A DNA stretch of 64,000 nucleotides from an uncultured Sphingobium sp. (lineage in GTDB: Bacteria; Pseudomonadota; Alphaproteobacteria; Sphingomonadales; Sphingomonadaceae): NCBI GenBank assembly GCA_946885845.1, contig CAMPHJ010000006.1, forward strand, positions 62,001 to 126,000. The letters run 5' to 3'. This document shows positions 25,643-34,923 of the stretch, one piece after another; positions within the stretch are counted from its first letter, which is position 1, and each line of letters begins with the position of its first letter. The notes under the pieces were generated by a model. That model was given only the letters and a program-made list of their open reading frames with translations. It had not been told where the DNA came from and ran no database searches. A program made the translations under genes and the position numbers.

Positions 25643-26038
25643 TCAAAGCGCTTGGATGACCTCGATTATGTGCCCGTCAAGGTCGCTCGCATAGGCCAGC
25701 TTTATCCGATGGTCCGGCATTTCGACAACGGGCACGGTTATACACCCGCCAGCGGCGCTAAATGCGGTTACAGTAGCCTCGACGTCATCCACCATGAAGC
25801 CGATCACCGTTTCACCTGGCGCGGACATAGGCCTGTTGGGATAGCGGATCAGGTTGAGCTGCGGGCTGCCGGGGCCGCCATCCGGTACGGCGAGGATCAC
25901 TTCTTGTAACTGTCCCGGACCTTCACCAAATTCGATATAGGTTACGCGCGAAAGGCCCAATGTCTGGATGTAAAATTGCTCGGCCGCGTCGAGATCGGCG
26001 ACGACGATCTTGGTGAAGGCAAAGCTTTGAGCTGTCAT
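25643..26038 (-). CDS. VOC (glyoxalase/dioxygenase fold) family protein
   Basis: 131 residues. FTKIVVADLDAAEQFYIQTLGLSRVTYIEF at the N-terminus and DVEATVTAFSAAGGCI plus SDLDGHIIEVIQ at the C-terminus are the paired beta-alpha-beta-beta-beta modules of the vicinal oxygen chelate superfamily; the final Glu is a usual metal ligand. Reaction unknown (isomerase, dioxygenase or resistance). Alone on the minus strand, with no clear operon partner. Confidence 0.85.
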   Translation of the reverse strand: MTAQSFAFTKIVVADLDAAEQFYIQTLGLSRVTYIEFGEGPGQLQEVILAVPDGGPGSPQLNLIRYPNRPMSAPGETVIGFMVDDVEATVTAFSAAGGCITVPVVEMPDHRIKLAYASDLDGHIIEVIQAL

Positions 26039-26180
26039 GACATAATTTCGATATTGCGAAAATAGCGGCGCCCGCCAAAGGCAGGTTCTACCCCGCAGTC
26101 CAGCGTCTTCTCATATGCACCTTGGGACGGGGCCGTCATTGGGCAGGGATGTTCCGCTGCCCTTTGCTCCGCCACGACCC

Positions 26181-27242
26181 TCAGGCGACCAGTCTCGGCG
26201 CGACCGGATCCTCGGGCACGTTCTTGGGCGTGCCAATGTCATAGACGCGCGTGAGCAGATTGATGAAGTTCGTGTCCCGCACCGGATCGGTTGGCATGTC
26301 GAAAATCTCACCCCGCGCACGCAGGTCGCTGATGAATATGTTGAACGCCATATCGACGGTAATGTCGTCGCTGTGGTCATACGCCTGCTTCAATTCCCCC
26401 AGATCGCTGTAGACCGTCGCTCCCCAGTGGAAGAGCAGGCGGAATTCATTGGCCGGTATCTTCGCCACGACCTTGTCATCGGTCATGATCCGCCAGCCTT
26501 CTGACGTTTCGGGGTCGGCGGATATCGTCGAGTTGATTGCCAGACCGGCAGGTCGGCGTTGATCGACCGGACCGCAGCCCTGCGCCGTGTGGAACATCAT
26601 CTCATTTTCGACGACTACGCCGCGTCCCCACATCGGGGCTTCCAGACAGGCCGGATTTTCGCGCGGGCCATTGGGCCAATAATGAAAGCCGCCGCCGATC
26701 TCGCCTTGATAATACCAGGCTATGACCTGAGCCTTCTTGGCCTGCCAGCGGCGGAAAAGCCCGGACTTCGCCATCGTGTTCAACAGCCAGATCGGCGCAT
26801 TATGCGCATAAAGACCACGGAACTGGGTGCCATCGACATGCGGCGATCCACCGGCGCTGGCCGGACCCTGCATGTTGAACATCAGCTGGTCGCACTCGAC
26901 ATAGGGCGTCTGCCAATAATCGCGAACGAGATTGAGAAACTTTGGATTGAAGAAACAATCGTCCAGTTCAGGGTAATAGTTGACCCCATCCCTGGCAAAA
27001 TATCCGCGGAATACCGGGTTCATGAACATGTCCCAGCTGGGCGTGAACCCTTCAGCCGCCACGCCCGTCGTCGTCGCGATGACTTCTTCGGGCGAAGAGA
27101 AATATTGCGACAGGATCAGGTCCCATGGGCCTTCACGACGGGCCACGTCCAGCATGCGCCGGTGCTGGTCTTCAGTGAACAGATCGTCAATGATGACCGG
27201 CGGCGCGACCGGCAGGAATGTTGAAGCGATATCGCGCGGCAT
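26181..27242 (-). CDS. Putative 2-oxoglutarate/Fe(II) oxygenase-like protein
   Basis: 353 residues from the ATG at 27242. VIIDDLFTEDQHRRML opens like 2OG oxygenases; GGSPHVDGTQFRG gives His135-x-Asp137 and MMFHTAQGCGP gives His218, an ordered H-x-D...H iron site, with Arg229/230 about 11 residues later as the candidate 2-oxoglutarate anchor. No family name comes to mind, so the enzyme class is inferred from these motifs. Long flanking gaps indicate it is monocistronic. Confidence 0.6.
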   Translation of the reverse strand: MPRDIASTFLPVAPPVIIDDLFTEDQHRRMLDVARREGPWDLILSQYFSSPEEVIATTTGVAAEGFTPSWDMFMNPVFRGYFARDGVNYYPELDDCFFNPKFLNLVRDYWQTPYVECDQLMFNMQGPASAGGSPHVDGTQFRGLYAHNAPIWLLNTMAKSGLFRRWQAKKAQVIAWYYQGEIGGGFHYWPNGPRENPACLEAPMWGRGVVVENEMMFHTAQGCGPVDQRRPAGLAINSTISADPETSEGWRIMTDDKVVAKIPANEFRLLFHWGATVYSDLGELKQAYDHSDDITVDMAFNIFISDLRARGEIFDMPTDPVRDTNFINLLTRVYDIGTPKNVPEDPVAPRLVA

Positions 27243-27531
27243 GGCTAATCCTCTCGCATATTTTGACGCACCGGCTGAGGCTGAACACGCGTCCTGCATT
27301 TAACGCATGCGCTCCACACCGACAATATTTTCCAAATCATATTCGTATATTATTTCGCTGCACGCAAAAAGCTCTACAGGAACGTGGACTGCACCAGACT
27401 GGGCTAAAATGTGACATAGGAAAAGGCGCGAATTGTGAATAGCAGGATAACAGAATCCGCAACCCTCCAGTAAATGGAACGGTTGAGTTGGATTAATTTT
27501 AGGATATGGATAGACGCCCGAGGAGAGACCG

Positions 27532-29808
27532 ATGTCCATGCCTTTCACCCTGCACCGCCGTCATTTCCTGAAAAGCACGGCCGCCGCGCTGGCGCTGATG
27601 GCTGCCGGCGTCGATCCGGTCGCTGCGGCCACGCTTGCCCAAAAGGAACGGCGCTTCATCGAAAATCTGCTTCGCCGCATGACGATAGAGGAAAAAGCGG
27701 GCCAGCTTTCCCTCTTCACCGCACCTTTTTCGGTCCAGGTCAATCCGGTCACCGGCCCCCCCGCCCGCGTCAGGGAAGTGCAGGCGCAGGTTCGGGCAGG
27801 CGGCGCCATCGGATATTTTGGCTCGTTCGATCCGGTCTTCCTGCGGTCCCTGCAAAAAATCGCGGTCGAAGAATCGCGGCTTGGCATACCGTTGATCTTC
27901 GCCATCGACGTGATCCACGGTTTGCGCACCATCTATCCGACCCCGCTGGGCGAAGCGGCCAGTTTTGATCCTGACCTTTGCTATCGCACGGCACGGGCAT
28001 CGGCGCAGGAAGGGAGCGGATTTGGCCTGCACTGGTATTTTGGCCCAATGGTGGATGTCGCGCGCGACCAGCGCTGGGGCCGGGTTACGGAAGGGGCGGG
28101 CGAAGACCCCTGGCTGGGGTCGCTTCTCGCTGCGGCGCGCGTGCGCGGCTATCAGGGACCGGACCTGAAAGCGGATGACGGCATGCTGGCCTGTCCCAAA
28201 CATTTCGCCGCCTATGGGGCGGTGGAAGCGGGCATGGATTATAACAGCGTCGATATGTCGCAGGTGACACTGCATCAGGTTCACCTTCCCCCCTTCAAGG
28301 CGGCGTTCGACGCGGGTGCGCTGTCGGTCATGTCATCGTTCAACGACATTGGCGGGGTGCCATCGACCGGCAACCGCGCTCTGCTGACCGGCATATTGCG
28401 GGACCAATGGAAATTTTCGGGCCTTGTCGTGTCCGATTATGAATCGGAAAAGGAACTGATCGCCCACGGCTTTGCGGAGGATGAAGAGGACGCCGTCATA
28501 AAGGCGCTGACCGCCGGGTGCGACGTGTCCATGCAAAGCGGATTGTATAACAAGCATATCCCCGCCCTGGTCCGGTCAGGCCGCTTGCCGGTCAGCATCG
28601 TCGATGAAGCCGTCCGGCGTGTGTTGCGCGTCAAACAGGCGTTGGGCCTGTTCGACAATCCCTATCGCTCGCTCGCGCCTGAACGTCGTGCGGAGGTGGA
28701 AGGCACGCCAGAGATGACTGCACTGGCGCGGGAAGCAGCCCGCAAATCCATCGTCCTGCTGAAGAATGAGGGCGATATTCTTCCCCTTCCCAAATCCGGT
28801 AAGTCCTTTGCGTTCATCGGTCCATATGTGTCCGACAAATTCAATGCCTTTGGTGCGTGGGCAGTCGCTGGCGACTTGGGCAAGGTCGTCACGCTCGAAG
28901 ACAGCGTGCGTGCCATGCTTGCACCGGATGCGCGGATATCCTTTACCAAGGGGTGCGCGCCCACGCAGCCGATCGACGGTGGGATCGAAGCCGCCGTCGC
29001 CGCAGCCAAAGCCGCCGACGTTGCGATATTGTTCGTTGGCGAAACCACCAGCCGAAGCGGCGAGGCGGCGTCGACCGTGTCCATCACCCTGTCCGACGCG
29101 CATCAGGCGCTGGTGGAAGCGGTAGCGGCGACGGGCAAGCCGATGGTCGTCCTGCTCAAACATGGTCGCGGCCTCGCGCTGGCGGGCGCGTGTCTGGAAG
29201 CTGATGCGATAGTTGCGACCTGGTTCCTGGGTTCGCAGACGGGACATGGCATCACCGACGTCCTGTTCGGCGACCATGCGCCGCAGGGGCGCCTGCCGGT
29301 CAGCTTTCCGCAAGCAGCGGGGCAGCAGCCCTTTTATTATAATCACCGTTCAACCGGCCGCCCGCAGATCAGTCCATCGGACAAGGCGTACAAGGCGCGC
29401 TATCTGGAAGTCACGAACGAGTCGCTATTTCCGTTCGGATACGGCCTGGGATATGCGCAAATCTCATACAGCGCGACGGAACTGGACAAGGTCACCATTG
29501 GCAAGGGACAGTCGGTAAAGGTGAGCGCCACGCTGAAGAACGAAGGCAAGCGCGCGCACCATGAGGTGGTGCAGCTTTACATCCACGATCGGGTCGCCAG
29601 CATCACCCAGCCAGTGCGCGTGCTGCGCAACATCCAGCATGTCGATATCGATCCGGGCCAAAGCCGGGTGGTGGAATTCGAACTGCGGCCCGACGACCTG
29701 TCCTATATTCACGCGGACCTTGGCAACGCAGCCGATCCGGGCAAATTCGACATCTGGATCGCCCCTGATGCGACGCGGGGAACTGCGGCGACGCTGACGC
29801 TGATATGA
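27532..29808 (+). CDS. bglX: Glycoside hydrolase family 3 beta-glucosidase, Tat-exported
   Basis: 758 residues. An aggagag site precedes the ATG. The N-terminus HRRHFLKSTAAALALMAAG is a Tat signal with an AAGVDPVAA cleavage area, so the enzyme acts in the periplasm. GH3 N-domain motifs LIFAIDVIHG, GRVTEGAGEDPWLG and KHFAAYG are followed by the nucleophile aspartate in LVVSDYES. The C-terminal domain (VLLKNEGDILPL, then a fibronectin-III-like end) is complete. Cleaves terminal beta-D-glucosyl or related residues. Confidence 0.92.
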   Translation: MSMPFTLHRRHFLKSTAAALALMAAGVDPVAAATLAQKERRFIENLLRRMTIEEKAGQLSLFTAPFSVQVNPVTGPPARVREVQAQVRAGGAIGYFGSFDPVFLRSLQKIAVEESRLGIPLIFAIDVIHGLRTIYPTPLGEAASFDPDLCYRTARASAQEGSGFGLHWYFGPMVDVARDQRWGRVTEGAGEDPWLGSLLAAARVRGYQGPDLKADDGMLACPKHFAAYGAVEAGMDYNSVDMSQVTLHQVHLPPFKAAFDAGALSVMSSFNDIGGVPSTGNRALLTGILRDQWKFSGLVVSDYESEKELIAHGFAEDEEDAVIKALTAGCDVSMQSGLYNKHIPALVRSGRLPVSIVDEAVRRVLRVKQALGLFDNPYRSLAPERRAEVEGTPEMTALAREAARKSIVLLKNEGDILPLPKSGKSFAFIGPYVSDKFNAFGAWAVAGDLGKVVTLEDSVRAMLAPDARISFTKGCAPTQPIDGGIEAAVAAAKAADVAILFVGETTSRSGEAASTVSITLSDAHQALVEAVAATGKPMVVLLKHGRGLALAGACLEADAIVATWFLGSQTGHGITDVLFGDHAPQGRLPVSFPQAAGQQPFYYNHRSTGRPQISPSDKAYKARYLEVTNESLFPFGYGLGYAQISYSATELDKVTIGKGQSVKVSATLKNEGKRAHHEVVQLYIHDRVASITQPVRVLRNIQHVDIDPGQSRVVEFELRPDDLSYIHADLGNAADPGKFDIWIAPDATRGTAATLTLI

Positions 29809-29944
29809 TTGCGACAGGGCGCTATACCATCCGCTTTGCGAACTTTTCCATTATCCGATAATCTGTTGTCGGATTGTTCCGGCGGCGACTCGAAAGAATG
29901 GCCAGGTAATCGGCCAAGGGGCGCCCCATGATGGGAGAGGGCCT

Positions 29945-30814
29945 GTGCCGATCGCGGTCGCCATCGCCTTGCTGGTGCTTGGTTCGGTCGCCTTTCATCT
30001 GTTCAGTCCCTGGTGGCGTACACCGATTGCTTCCAATTGGGTGTCCATCGATTCCGCGCTCGATGTGACGCTATGGATTTGCGCGACCGCGTTCGTCCTG
30101 CTCAATCTGTTCATGGCCTGGGTGCTGGTGCGCTACCGCAACCGACCGGGCCACAACGCACATTATGAGCCGGAAAATGCCACCCTTGAAAAACGGCTGA
30201 CCTTCTGGACGGCAATCGGCATCGCCGGGATGTTGGCGCCGGGGCTGGTGGCATGGGGGAAATATGTGTCCGTCCCCAAAGAGGCCGCGATTGTCGAGGC
30301 GGTGGGCCAGCAATGGCAATGGTCGTTCCGCTATCCGGGCCCTGACGGCGTGCTGGGGGCGGCAGCGGTCAAATATATCACGCCTGAAAATGTGCTGGGG
30401 CTTGATCCGCTGGACCCCTATGGACGGGACGACCTGTTGGTGGAGGCGGGCGACCTTCATCTGCCGGTGGGAAAGCCGGTGAAGATAGTGCTTCGGTCCA
30501 AGGATGTGCTGCACGATTTCTACGTGCCGGAATTCCGGGCCAAGATGGATTTGGTGCCGGGGCTGGTCACCTATTTCTGGATGACGCCGACAAAGGCAGG
30601 CACGTACGATATTCTCTGCGCGGAACTGTGCGGAACCGGTCATCATGAAATGCGCGGCAAGGTGGTGGTGGAAACGCCCAAAGCCTTCGCCGATTGGCAG
30701 GCGCAGCAGACCAGCTTTTCCGAAATCCTCGCCGATATGCCTCAGGCCGCCATATCGATCATGCTGATCAAGGCCAACGCCTGCACAGTATCCACCACCC
30801 GGAGCATTCGCTGA
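29945..30814 (+). CDS. coxB: Cytochrome c oxidase subunit II
   Basis: 289 residues from a GTG start with gggagagg upstream. Two N-terminal membrane helices, then the cupredoxin domain with the aromatic QQWQWSF electron entry patch, a ligand His in DVLHDFYVPEF and the CuA loop CAELCGTGHHEM. Unlike many relatives it has no fused cytochrome c; a separate cytochrome c gene closes the operon. The order II-I-III-III-IV resembles the Bradyrhizobium coxMNOP alternative aa3 oxidase. An unexplained short tail follows the cupredoxin domain. Confidence 0.93.
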   Translation: MPIAVAIALLVLGSVAFHLFSPWWRTPIASNWVSIDSALDVTLWICATAFVLLNLFMAWVLVRYRNRPGHNAHYEPENATLEKRLTFWTAIGIAGMLAPGLVAWGKYVSVPKEAAIVEAVGQQWQWSFRYPGPDGVLGAAAVKYITPENVLGLDPLDPYGRDDLLVEAGDLHLPVGKPVKIVLRSKDVLHDFYVPEFRAKMDLVPGLVTYFWMTPTKAGTYDILCAELCGTGHHEMRGKVVVETPKAFADWQAQQTSFSEILADMPQAAISIMLIKANACTVSTTRSIR

Positions 30815-32532
30815 TGGCAACGACACTGGCCGACGACCTGCGCCCGCTGCATCATCCCCGCAGCTGGGTGACCAAATATGTCTGGAGCCAGGATCATAAG
30901 GTGATTGCGATCCAATATAGCGTCACCGCCATCAGCATCGGGGTGGTTGCGCTGGTGCTGTCCGCACTCATGCGCCTGCAACTCGGCTTTCCCGGACTTT
31001 TCCCCTCGATCCAGCCGGACAATTATCTTCAGTTCGTGTCGATGCACGGCATGATCATGGTCGTTTATCTGCTGACCGCGCTACTTCTCGGAGGGTTCGG
31101 TAATTACCTCATCCCATTGATGGTCGGCGCGCGGGACATGGTGTTCCCCTTCGTCAATATGCTCAGCTACTGGCTATATCTGCTGTCGGTGATCGTGCTG
31201 GTCGCTGGCTTCTTCGTGCCGGGCGGGCCGACGGGGGCGGGGTGGACCCTTTATCCGCCGCAGGCGATTACAGAAGGGACGCCGGGGCACCAGTGGGGCA
31301 TTGCGACTATGCTGGTCAGTCTGGCGATTTTCGTCGCGGCCTTCACCATGGGGGGCCTGAACTATGTGACCACGGTGCTGCAGGCGCGGACCAAGGGCAT
31401 GACCCTGATGCGGATGCCGCTGTCGGTCTGGGGCATCTTCACCGCGTCAGTCATGGGCCTGCTCGCTTTCCCGGCGTTGTTTGTCGCGGCGGTCATGATG
31501 CTGTTCGACCATTTCGCGGGCACCAGCTTCTTCATGCCGACAATGCAGAGCATGGGTCGCATCACGCCGACAGAGGGGGGTAGCCCGCTGCTGTTCCAGC
31601 ACCTCTTCTGGTTCTTTGGCCATCCCGAAGTCTATATCGTCGCGCTGCCTGCCTTTGGCATCGTGTCCGACCTGATCAGCGTCCACGCCCGGCGCAATAT
31701 CTTCGGCTATCGCATGATGGTGTGGGCGATCGTGATCATCGGCGCGCTCAGCTTCGTGGTGTGGGCGCATCATATGTATGTCAGCGGCATGAACCCCTAT
31801 TTCGGGTTCTTCTTTGCCACTTCGACGTTGATCATCGCCATACCGACCGCGATCAAGGTCTATAACTGGTTGCTGACCCTGTGGCGTGGCAACATCCATA
31901 TGCGCGTTCCGATGTTGTTCGCCGTCGCCTTCATCTTCACCTTCATCCATGGCGGGCTGTCGGGGCTGTTCCTGGGCAATGTCAGCGTCGATGTGCCGCT
32001 GTCCGACACTTTCTTTGTCGTCGCCCATTTCCACATGGTTATGGGCGTATCGCCGGTGCTGGTGATTTTCGGCGCGATCTACCACTGGTATCCAAAGATT
32101 TTCGGGCGGATGTGGAATGAAACGCTGGGCAAGCTCCACTTCTGGATTACCTTCCTGGGCGTCTACGCGATTTTCCTGCCGATGCATTATCTCGGCATCT
32201 TGGGAGTGCCACGGCGCTATTATGCGCTGGGCGAAACGGCGTTCATCCCGCAGTCGGTGCATCTGGCCAATGAATGGATTTCCATCGCAGCGCTGATCGT
32301 CTTCGCCGCACAGGGGCTGTTCTTCTTCAACATGATCTGGAGCCTGTTTCGGGGGCCGCGCGCCGACCCGAACCCGTGGGGCGCGGCGAGCCTGGAGTGG
32401 CAAACGCCGCAGACGCCGCCCGGACATGGCAATTGGGGGCCGCATCTGCCGGTCGTCTATCGCTGGGCCTATGACTATAGCGTGCCGGGCGCGGCCAGGG
32501 ACTTCATCCCCCAAACGGAGCCGCGCGCATGA
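30814..32532 (+). CDS. ctaD: Cytochrome c oxidase subunit I
   Basis: 572 residues; its ATG shares one base with the subunit II stop (TGATG). Twelve membrane helices with heme a ligand in SMHGMIM, CuB site and His-Tyr crosslink in FGHPEVYIVALP, CuB pair WAHHMY and heme a3/a ligands HFHMVMG. The glutamate in HPEVY marks an A1-type heme-copper oxidase with D- and K-channels. Catalyses oxygen reduction with proton pumping. Confidence 0.96.
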   Translation: MATTLADDLRPLHHPRSWVTKYVWSQDHKVIAIQYSVTAISIGVVALVLSALMRLQLGFPGLFPSIQPDNYLQFVSMHGMIMVVYLLTALLLGGFGNYLIPLMVGARDMVFPFVNMLSYWLYLLSVIVLVAGFFVPGGPTGAGWTLYPPQAITEGTPGHQWGIATMLVSLAIFVAAFTMGGLNYVTTVLQARTKGMTLMRMPLSVWGIFTASVMGLLAFPALFVAAVMMLFDHFAGTSFFMPTMQSMGRITPTEGGSPLLFQHLFWFFGHPEVYIVALPAFGIVSDLISVHARRNIFGYRMMVWAIVIIGALSFVVWAHHMYVSGMNPYFGFFFATSTLIIAIPTAIKVYNWLLTLWRGNIHMRVPMLFAVAFIFTFIHGGLSGLFLGNVSVDVPLSDTFFVVAHFHMVMGVSPVLVIFGAIYHWYPKIFGRMWNETLGKLHFWITFLGVYAIFLPMHYLGILGVPRRYYALGETAFIPQSVHLANEWISIAALIVFAAQGLFFFNMIWSLFRGPRADPNPWGAASLEWQTPQTPPGHGNWGPHLPVVYRWAYDYSVPGAARDFIPQTEPRA

Positions 32533-33122
32533 GCCTGCTGACCCGCCTTGCCGAAAGAAGCTGGGAGCCGACGACCGACCGGGACCTGCCGCCGGACCGT
32601 CCATCGGCAGGGGCGGTGGGCCTTTCCGCCTATGTCGCGGTCGCCTGCGTCATGTTCTCTCTGCTCGCGGCCGCCTATGTCATGCGTATGGGGCTGCACA
32701 GCGCGATGGGCCATAGCGGCACTGACTGGGAACCGATGCCCGACCCACCGCTATTGTGGATCAACAGCGCGGTTCTGGCAGGGAGCAGCGTCGCGTGGGA
32801 AGTTGCGCGGCGTGCGGCCACGCATGGCCGGGCCGTTCGGGCGTCAATCGCAGGGGCGACGCTGGGTCTGTGCTTCCTCATCGGTCAGTGGATGCTGTGG
32901 CGCCATTATCAGGCCGCGGGCTATTTTCTGGCGGCCAATCCGGCCAATGCCTTCTTCTACCTGCTGACCGGCTTGCACGGGCTGCACATCATCGGCGGGC
33001 TGGTTGCGGCGGGATGGGCGCTGATTGGACGCAATATCCGCCATGTCCGCTTGTGCGCGCTCTACTGGCATTTCCTTCTGGTCATGTGGATATTGCTGGC
33101 AGGACTGCTTGTATCGACCTGA
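32529..33122 (+). CDS. Cytochrome c oxidase subunit III (first copy)
   Basis: 197 residues; ATGA overlap with subunit I. About five membrane helices: LSAYVAVACVMFSLLAAAYVM, then ATLGLCFLIGQWMLW, NAFFYLLTGLHGLHIIGGL (conserved TGLHGLH) and ALYWHFLLVMWILLAGLL. This is the short, CoxO-like subunit III. A second, different subunit III follows, a known arrangement in alternative aa3 oxidases. Confidence 0.88.
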   Translation: MSLLTRLAERSWEPTTDRDLPPDRPSAGAVGLSAYVAVACVMFSLLAAAYVMRMGLHSAMGHSGTDWEPMPDPPLLWINSAVLAGSSVAWEVARRAATHGRAVRASIAGATLGLCFLIGQWMLWRHYQAAGYFLAANPANAFFYLLTGLHGLHIIGGLVAAGWALIGRNIRHVRLCALYWHFLLVMWILLAGLLVST

Positions 33123-33151
33123 AACCCCATTGGGAAAGGGACTGTATCGCC

Positions 33152-33844
33152 ATGTCTCTGACGATGCCGGAAAAGGAAGACCGCGAAATCATCACGCCCG
33201 CCTTGCGTGAGATCGCGGCTGACTGGTCTGCCGACAAGGAAGTCTTTCGCCATACCCATTGGGGCAAGGCGATGATGTGGATATTCCTGCTGTCGGATAC
33301 CTTCATCTTTTCCTGCTTCCTGACCGGCTACATGACGATGCGGATGTCGGCCAGCATGCCTTGGCCGAACACCGCGGAGGTTTTCGCCCTGACGATCGGC
33401 GGTCAGAATATACCATTGGTCTTGATCGCAATCATGACCTTCGTGCTGATCAGTTCCAGCGGCACCATGGCGATGGCGGTGAATTTCGGATATCGGCGCG
33501 ACCGGCGGAAAACCGCCATTCTGATGCTGATCACAGCCCTGTTCGGCGCGGCCTTCGTCGGCATGCAGGCATTCGAATGGACCAAGCTGATACATGAAGG
33601 CGTGCGCCCGTGGAGCAATCCCATGGGCGCGCCGCAGTTCGGCGCCAGCTTTTTCATGATTACGGGTTTCCACGGCTTGCACGTCAGTTGCGGCGTCATC
33701 CTGCTATTGATCGTCGCGTCAAAGGTGGCACGCGGTGATTATGACCGGACCGGCGACTATAGCGCCGTCGAGATCGCCGGGCTCTATTGGCATTTCGTCG
33801 ATCTGGTCTGGGTTTTCATCTTCGCCTTCTTCTACCTGTGGTGA
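33152..33844 (+). CDS. Cytochrome c oxidase subunit III (second copy)
   Basis: 230 residues from the ATG at 33152. Hydrophilic N-terminus, then GKAMMWIFLLSDTFIFSCFLTGY, FVGMQAFEWTKLI, MITGFHGLHVSCGVILLL and IAGLYWHFVDLVWVFIFAFFYLW, the canonical subunit III core including the conserved FEW and the last-helix WHFVD. It stabilises proton uptake to subunit I. CoxP-like paralogue of the preceding gene. Confidence 0.9.
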   Translation: MSLTMPEKEDREIITPALREIAADWSADKEVFRHTHWGKAMMWIFLLSDTFIFSCFLTGYMTMRMSASMPWPNTAEVFALTIGGQNIPLVLIAIMTFVLISSSGTMAMAVNFGYRRDRRKTAILMLITALFGAAFVGMQAFEWTKLIHEGVRPWSNPMGAPQFGASFFMITGFHGLHVSCGVILLLIVASKVARGDYDRTGDYSAVEIAGLYWHFVDLVWVFIFAFFYLW

Positions 33845-33849
33845 CAGCC

Positions 33850-34203
33850 ATGAAGCACGACATCCCCGCCGCGCAGTCCGAAACCATCCATGACGGGGCG
33901 CACCATCCGATCACCCTGTACCTCAAGGTCTGGGGCTATCTGTTCGTGCTGAGCGCCATGTCCTACATGGTCGATTACATGCAGGTGCAGGGGATCATCC
34001 GCTGGACGCTGATCATCCTGTTCATGTTGCTGAAGGCCGGTCTCATCCTGTCGATCTTCATGCATCTGGCGTGGGAAAGGCTGTCGCTGATCTACGCCAT
34101 CCTCGTGCCGCCGCTGCTGCTGCTGGTGCTCGTGCGGATCATGACGATCGAAGCGGACTATGCCTGGTGGACCCGCGCCATCTTCATGGGTGGAGGGGGT
34201 TGA
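33850..34203 (+). CDS. Cytochrome c oxidase subunit IV family protein
   Basis: 117 residues, ATG 5 bp after the previous stop. Three membrane spans (LKVWGYLFVLSAMSYMVDY, WTLIILFMLLKAGLILSIFMHLAWE, LIYAILVPPLLLLVLVRIMTIE) fit the bacterial COX4_pro family, small accessory subunits. The KAGLILSIFMHL block is the family signature. Confidence 0.85.
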   Translation: MKHDIPAAQSETIHDGAHHPITLYLKVWGYLFVLSAMSYMVDYMQVQGIIRWTLIILFMLLKAGLILSIFMHLAWERLSLIYAILVPPLLLLVLVRIMTIEADYAWWTRAIFMGGGG

Positions 34204-34206
34204 GCC

Positions 34207-34884
34207 ATGATCCGCATACGCTGGCTGTTGACTGGAATGTGCGTCGCGGGGGCGGCAGCTTCGCTGTGGAGCCTGAACTGGTTCGCGGGGCAGCTATATT
34301 CTACCGCAGCCACAGGCGATCTTGCCTATGCGCCCGACGATACGCCCGCTCGCATCGACATGGCGCAAGTGCAGCGGGATTGGCCCGCCAGCCTTGGCGG
34401 ACCGGGGGAGGCCAACCGGGTGATCGCTTTGCGCAATCAGATGCAGGGAAAGGCGCCAATGCCTTCTGCAAGTGGCTCAAAAGACGGGACTGCGCCCATG
34501 ATTGACCTTGGCAAGCTGCTCGCCACCGCCAATCTGGACACGGGCAAGGCCAAGGTGCAGCTTTGCGTCAGCTGCCATGATCTGGCGCGCGGGGGGCCGA
34601 ATCGGATCGGCCCCAATCTTTGGGATGTGGTCGGGCGTGGCGTGGCGACCCAGGCCGGTTTCGCCTATTCGCCCGCGATGAAGGGGCATGGCGGAACATG
34701 GGGCTATCATGATCTGTTCGAATTTCTCGCGTCCCCCGCGCGCGATGTACCCGGCACAAAGATGGCCTTTGCGGGGCTGCGCAAGCCGGAGGATCGCGCG
34801 GCGCTGATCCGTTATCTCGCGACGTTGGGCGACGGCGCGCCGCCGCCGCCCCAGCCATCGCAAAGCGGGGAGGGCGCTCCTTAG
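34207..34884 (+). CDS. Cytochrome c, membrane-anchored class I
   Basis: 225 residues. An N-terminal hydrophobic segment (WLLTGMCVAGAAASLWSL) anchors or exports it, a linker of about 80 residues follows, and the heme motif CVSCH is at 120-124 with IGPNLWDVVGRG after it and Met in GTKMAFAGL as the likely axial ligand. As the last gene of the oxidase operon it probably delivers electrons to CuA. Confidence 0.9.
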   Translation: MIRIRWLLTGMCVAGAAASLWSLNWFAGQLYSTAATGDLAYAPDDTPARIDMAQVQRDWPASLGGPGEANRVIALRNQMQGKAPMPSASGSKDGTAPMIDLGKLLATANLDTGKAKVQLCVSCHDLARGGPNRIGPNLWDVVGRGVATQAGFAYSPAMKGHGGTWGYHDLFEFLASPARDVPGTKMAFAGLRKPEDRAALIRYLATLGDGAPPPPQPSQSGEGAP

Positions 34885-34923
34885 AGCACCTTCGCCCGCT
34901 CGCTCAAGTCTGCAGGATTTGAG

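Noticed and set aside
29853..29874. Hairpin ATCCGA/TCGGAT as a terminator for the GH3 gene
   Set aside because: Only 6 bp of stem with a 10-base loop and no U-tract; too weak to list as a feature.
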